A stretch of 64,000 nucleotides of DNA from Lineus longissimus (taxonomy: Eukaryota > Nemertea > Pilidiophora > Heteronemertea > Lineidae): contig NC_088316.1 of the NCBI RefSeq assembly GCF_910592395.1, positions 1,674,001 to 1,738,000 of the forward strand, given 5' to 3'. This document shows positions 60,487 through 64,000 of the stretch, piece by piece (within the stretch, counting starts at the first letter, position 1; the number at the start of each line of letters is the position of its first letter). The notes under the pieces are model-generated. The model was not told the origin of the DNA. It worked only from the letters and a program-made list of their open reading frames with translations, and did not search any database. The position numbers were made by a program, and so were the translations under genes.

Positions 60487-63400
60487 ATGGCAATAATATA
60501 TTCGACAGGTAAGACCAAGATAGTTTTGTCTCCCTTACGGTAACACCAACGGTGTTGTCATATCATCAGTGTGTCGGTGTTATTGCAGTTGTGACTATTG
60601 CCATTTACACTAAACGATGCATGGCAGAACTGTTACAACCATAAGCAAAAGTCTTATGCTATTATTTTGCTCTCGGTCTTATCTTGAAGGAACAAACTGT
60701 CTCGTCACAGTTGTCACTATATAATAGCTGTGAATAGACACCTTCGAGATTGATCGAGAAAGTCACTGACCAAGCCGTAAGTCCGTCTTGCGCGCATCAA
60801 CTGCAAGATATTCAGTGTCTAATCGTCCTATAGGGTGGATCCATGCCTTGAAAATCGTCTCCCTGCGTCCGACCCCAGCGGATTCAGTCGTGTCTTTAAT
60901 TTCAAAGCAACGCGAAGACCTCATAGACGTGCTGGTTTGGCCATGCCCCTTAGCGTCCTCTGTACACCACTAGTGTGTATATTTTCCTATACACTCGGCA
61001 AAAAAGGAAAAGAGGATATATATTGTGGATATATATTGTGGATCCCTCGGTCGGCGACCACCCTGGTAACGCGACCACCCCGCTATGACGACCAAGAATC
61101 GCTGGTCCCGAATGGTTTCCTCTCTAATAACCATATCAAGGCCCCCGGTAACACGAACACCCCGGTACCCAGACCGGCAGTATCCCTGTTTTTTTCATTA
61201 TTCAGCTCTGTCAGTGTTAGACATACTGGGTACCGAGAGCAAAGAATCATGTGATTTGCATTGAGTCAGGCAGCGTTTATCATCGAACACATTGGAGCAT
61301 TCTGAAATGTTGAATGATGAGAACTGAAAAGACGAATGCTGCCATGATTTCTGTTGCGGCAAATTTGTCATGCAACAGAACTACCCTCACATCGGACGAG
61401 ATTGAGTGTTATGTTATTTGTTCCAGTTGCATTTTCATGCCTGGCGGCCATGACAGTTGTGACGTCGAGGCCGACCTTGACCTTCACTTCAACCAACCAT
61501 CAACGTGTGCTGGAATCGACATCAATCAGTTTAAAACTTTTGAAGTTGCAGTCAGAAGTTACTTTTGAAGCATTTGTAAGTAGTTTACATAAGCTTTACT
61601 CGACGACCAATTGATAATATCGATAAATCACCGTGTGAAGCAACCTTTACGGACAAACCATCACACTACAGGCATACGTATCAGTTTTTACTATACTTCG
61701 CTTTGCACGATGTTGAGCAATGGCCTGTGATGGTGTTTATTCCCTTATAGGTTGTCGAATCCCAAAAGCATGTGTTGCGCTGTCATCTATCTCAAATTGC
61801 CCTGAACAAATCTTTCATTAGATACTTCTTTGTTCCCCAAAACGCTGTGAACATGTGTTTTTGGGTTTGCGTAGGCACCAACCACAAGCCAATGCATTAC
61901 ACAGCGCAGTGAATTACAGGGCTTTCGCCGGCCTCCCCATGGTCTTACCTGAGGCTTTTTTCGCTGGCCATTTTAGTATCTTGCAGGCAGAGATCTCATC
62001 CAGCGTTAGCTGTCCATGACGCCTCGGGTTAGTATTACAGCTTTATCTTTACCATTTCAGGAACGAACCCACACCGAATTCATACCCAGTGACGACGATT
62101 CGGTCAACACACACGAAAAGTATGCAGATCTGCTGACCACGAGTTACCACGACTTACTAAAACTGCCAACTCTGTTTCAAGTTGATCTCCACACTGGTTT
62201 GACTGTTCGGGAAGATATTCAGGTAAAAATTTCATTGCCTCTATCAACAATCTACCCTTTATTCCTTATTAGAGAGCTATGGAGAGACAAGCTCAGATTC
62301 CATCCTCAAACTTACTGATCTGTCAAACCGGAAGTCATTATGTTGGACTTCCGCCTCAAAAGCGGCCATCTTGGCGCACATATTTAAATCTAGGCCAGAC
62401 TATTTACTCTTTCGAGACACGTTCTCATGCACATTCTTCCCACTTGAAGGAAGAGTTTTGTTTATACAAGGCTGGTGCATTGACGGCAACGCCGGCGCTT
62501 TCACATATGGTTGCGGCGGGACGTGTCGTCACAATAGTCGCACAAGCCTGAAAGCATGGAGAAATTGCTCCATTATGTAACATAGGTGACAATAAACAAT
62601 ATATTTCCAAGCCAACACCTTTCACCAGTTTAGCAAGTGACAGTACTTTCATATTTTAGGTCCTTTACCAAACCCTCTCCGTGTTCACGTCAGAATATCG
62701 TGTCGCAGTAGCAAAGATCCGACTGATAGAATGTAAACAGTTAAGAAAGCCCTGTCCGCCTCGATGCCATCCCCGGGAGAAGATGCTTTGCAATTTGGAC
62801 AGTCTCCGCCAGAAGCTGCAAGAATTCGACCAAGTAGTAATTTTGATGGTAAGAAATCTATTCATCTCCTTTTCTATAGTAAGTTCCAGCGGCTTCCACT
62901 AGGGCAGGCGAGTGTCGGTACTCTAGCTATTTGTAAGTTGTAAATCTAGTTTTAGATCTATTGTGCTTACTTGCTAAATCAGACTGAGTTGCTATGATCG
63001 CACGTTGGTTGCTATGGCCACACGTGAGTTGCTATGAAAGCACGCGGGTTGCTATGGTCAAATGGCTGCCGATACCGGAGTTATCTCGCGGGTCACCTAA
63101 GCCAGAGCACCAGAGACTATATATAAACACTTCGGCCATCTTGAACATTATGGAACAAGATGAAACCCTTTCTCAACGACCGGTGTTGGATTAGTCCAGT
63201 GCCTACACGGTGCCGAATGGTCAAGAATTGCCATGAGGCTGTTCCAGTTCTAATCCGCTAATTACAGATGAAGAAGGTCGTCCGTTTCGTTCTGCTTCGC
63301 AAAGTACAGTTAGCCTCTCAAAAAAAATAGTCGCTTTTTTGTGGTGTGACAAGGGAATCTTTATTTTCTTTATTTTCTCTAGATGCAAGAACTCAGAATA

Positions 63401-63541
63401 CCCCGACCAACTACCCACGTGGTAAGGACGTTGGACCTTCCGATGATGGCCAAGTTAGAGTTCTATTTGGGTGTGGTTTACCAACTCAAGGAACAGACGG
63501 CTCATTTGCATACTGCCATGGACATCATAAAGCGATTGTAG
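60487..63541 (+). CDS. Secreted helical protein C, candidate class I cytokine-like
   Basis: Third paralogue, 226 residues. Exons 60487-60508 (MAIIYST, phase 1), 61427-61575, 62061-62222, 62660-62848 and 63383-63541; phases 1-0-0-0. The signal core (MAIIYSTVAFSCLAAMTVV) is a good secretory leader once exons 1 and 2 are joined. Helix A (RVLESTSISLKLLKLQSE), THEKYA, TGLTVREDIQ, VLYQTLSVFTSEYRVAVAK, four exon-4 cysteines (IEC, KPCPPRC, MLC) and the final helix (FYLGVVYQLKEQTAHLHTAM) are present. Exon 4 is 18 nt shorter than in A and B, the gap falling between the first Cys and the CPxxC pair and just after it. Exon 5 is again 159 nt. More copies may lie beyond the right edge. Confidence 0.87.
61036..61240. 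mobile_element. Fragment of the 38430-39099 transposon family
   Basis: Shares 'cgctatgacgaccaagaatc', 'tggtttcctctctaat' and 'gtgttagacatactgggtac' in the same order as 38470-38850. Lies in intron 1 of gene C. Confidence 0.75.
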
Positions 63542-64000
63542 GCCACAACGGATTCCGAAAATGACAGAATTCTACCCACCGCGCAAATTAGTTCTTTCCT
63601 CCACCGATTTGCGTAGAGTGCATGTTTGTTTACAAACTAGCAAATAAGCTAACGAAACAAATCGTTGTTTAATTGTTTCGTTAGCAAATTAGCTAACGAT
63701 ATTGTTGGGCATTTAAGGTTTGGCAGGGAGGACCGAGGATGAAGCACTTTTCCTGGCCTATCCTGCAGTAGAATGCCTGCATGAGAGATTTCGGCTGACG
63801 CTATTAATAGATAAGCGCCAATGACGTTAGCAATGGAGGATTTGTAAGCTAAAGTTCGAGTCGATTCTCTTGGAGTCAAGTATACATACTTAGTTTATTT
63901 GAAAGGCTCTGGCTTATCGTATTTACATAGCTCACTGTGATTTAAAGGGACAACTTAGGTGTGGGATTTAGGTGACCAGGAGGATAATATGCCTATTCGC
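63542..64000. repeat. 3' flank of gene C with dispersed repeats
   Basis: A short hairpin (about 63643-63700, 'aaataagctaacgaaacaa' and its near complement) is followed by a diverged copy of the 7660-7860 repeat. A copy of the 'gacaacttaggtgtgg' repeat lies at the very end. Confidence 0.55.

Overview
This window is eukaryotic genomic DNA, intron-rich and AT-leaning. Splice sites are canonical GT/AG, and the sequence carries simple repeats, a tRNA-derived SINE family and many short inverted-repeat elements. The gene content is an otopetrin, a glycine/glutamate-type Cys-loop chloride channel, a multi-Apple-domain secreted protein and a cluster of small secreted helical proteins. This fits a bilaterian animal, most likely a marine invertebrate such as a hemichordate, lancelet, brachiopod or mollusc. 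I cannot narrow it further from sequence alone.

Layout. (1) 1-3818, minus strand: 3' part of an otopetrin proton-channel gene; its C-terminus runs off the left edge and its N-terminal exon was not found. (2) 3819-9566: no convincing gene; inverted-repeat elements and short tandem repeats. (3) 9567-36503, plus strand: one giant gene, 44 exons by my reading and about 1842 codons. It has a signal-peptide exon, then 21 PAN/Apple-like domains, each followed (except the last) by a 15-42 nt microexon. Every intron is phase 1 except one. (4) 36504-40125: transposon fragments, a LINE remnant and a degenerate tandem repeat. (5) 40126-44583, minus strand: a glycine-receptor-like anion channel subunit, missing its first exon. 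(6) 47348-49884, 54984-57820 and 60487-63541, plus strand: three tandem paralogues of a small secreted helical protein. Each has five exons with intron phases 1-0-0-0, a signal peptide and four cysteines in exon 4.

The two most interesting systems are the giant Apple-domain gene and the three-gene cluster. In the giant gene, the pattern of missing cysteines across 21 domains reveals the disulfide pairing. The first Cys of each domain is present exactly when the following microexon carries a Cys, so domain plus microexon form one folding unit. In the cluster, exon number, phase pattern, size, signal peptide in exon 2 and predicted helix placement match vertebrate class I long-chain cytokines (growth hormone / IL-6 / G-CSF type). 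These are therefore candidate invertebrate helical cytokines.

Nothing in the sequence shows that the channels, the Apple protein and the cytokine-like genes work together; they are simply neighbours.
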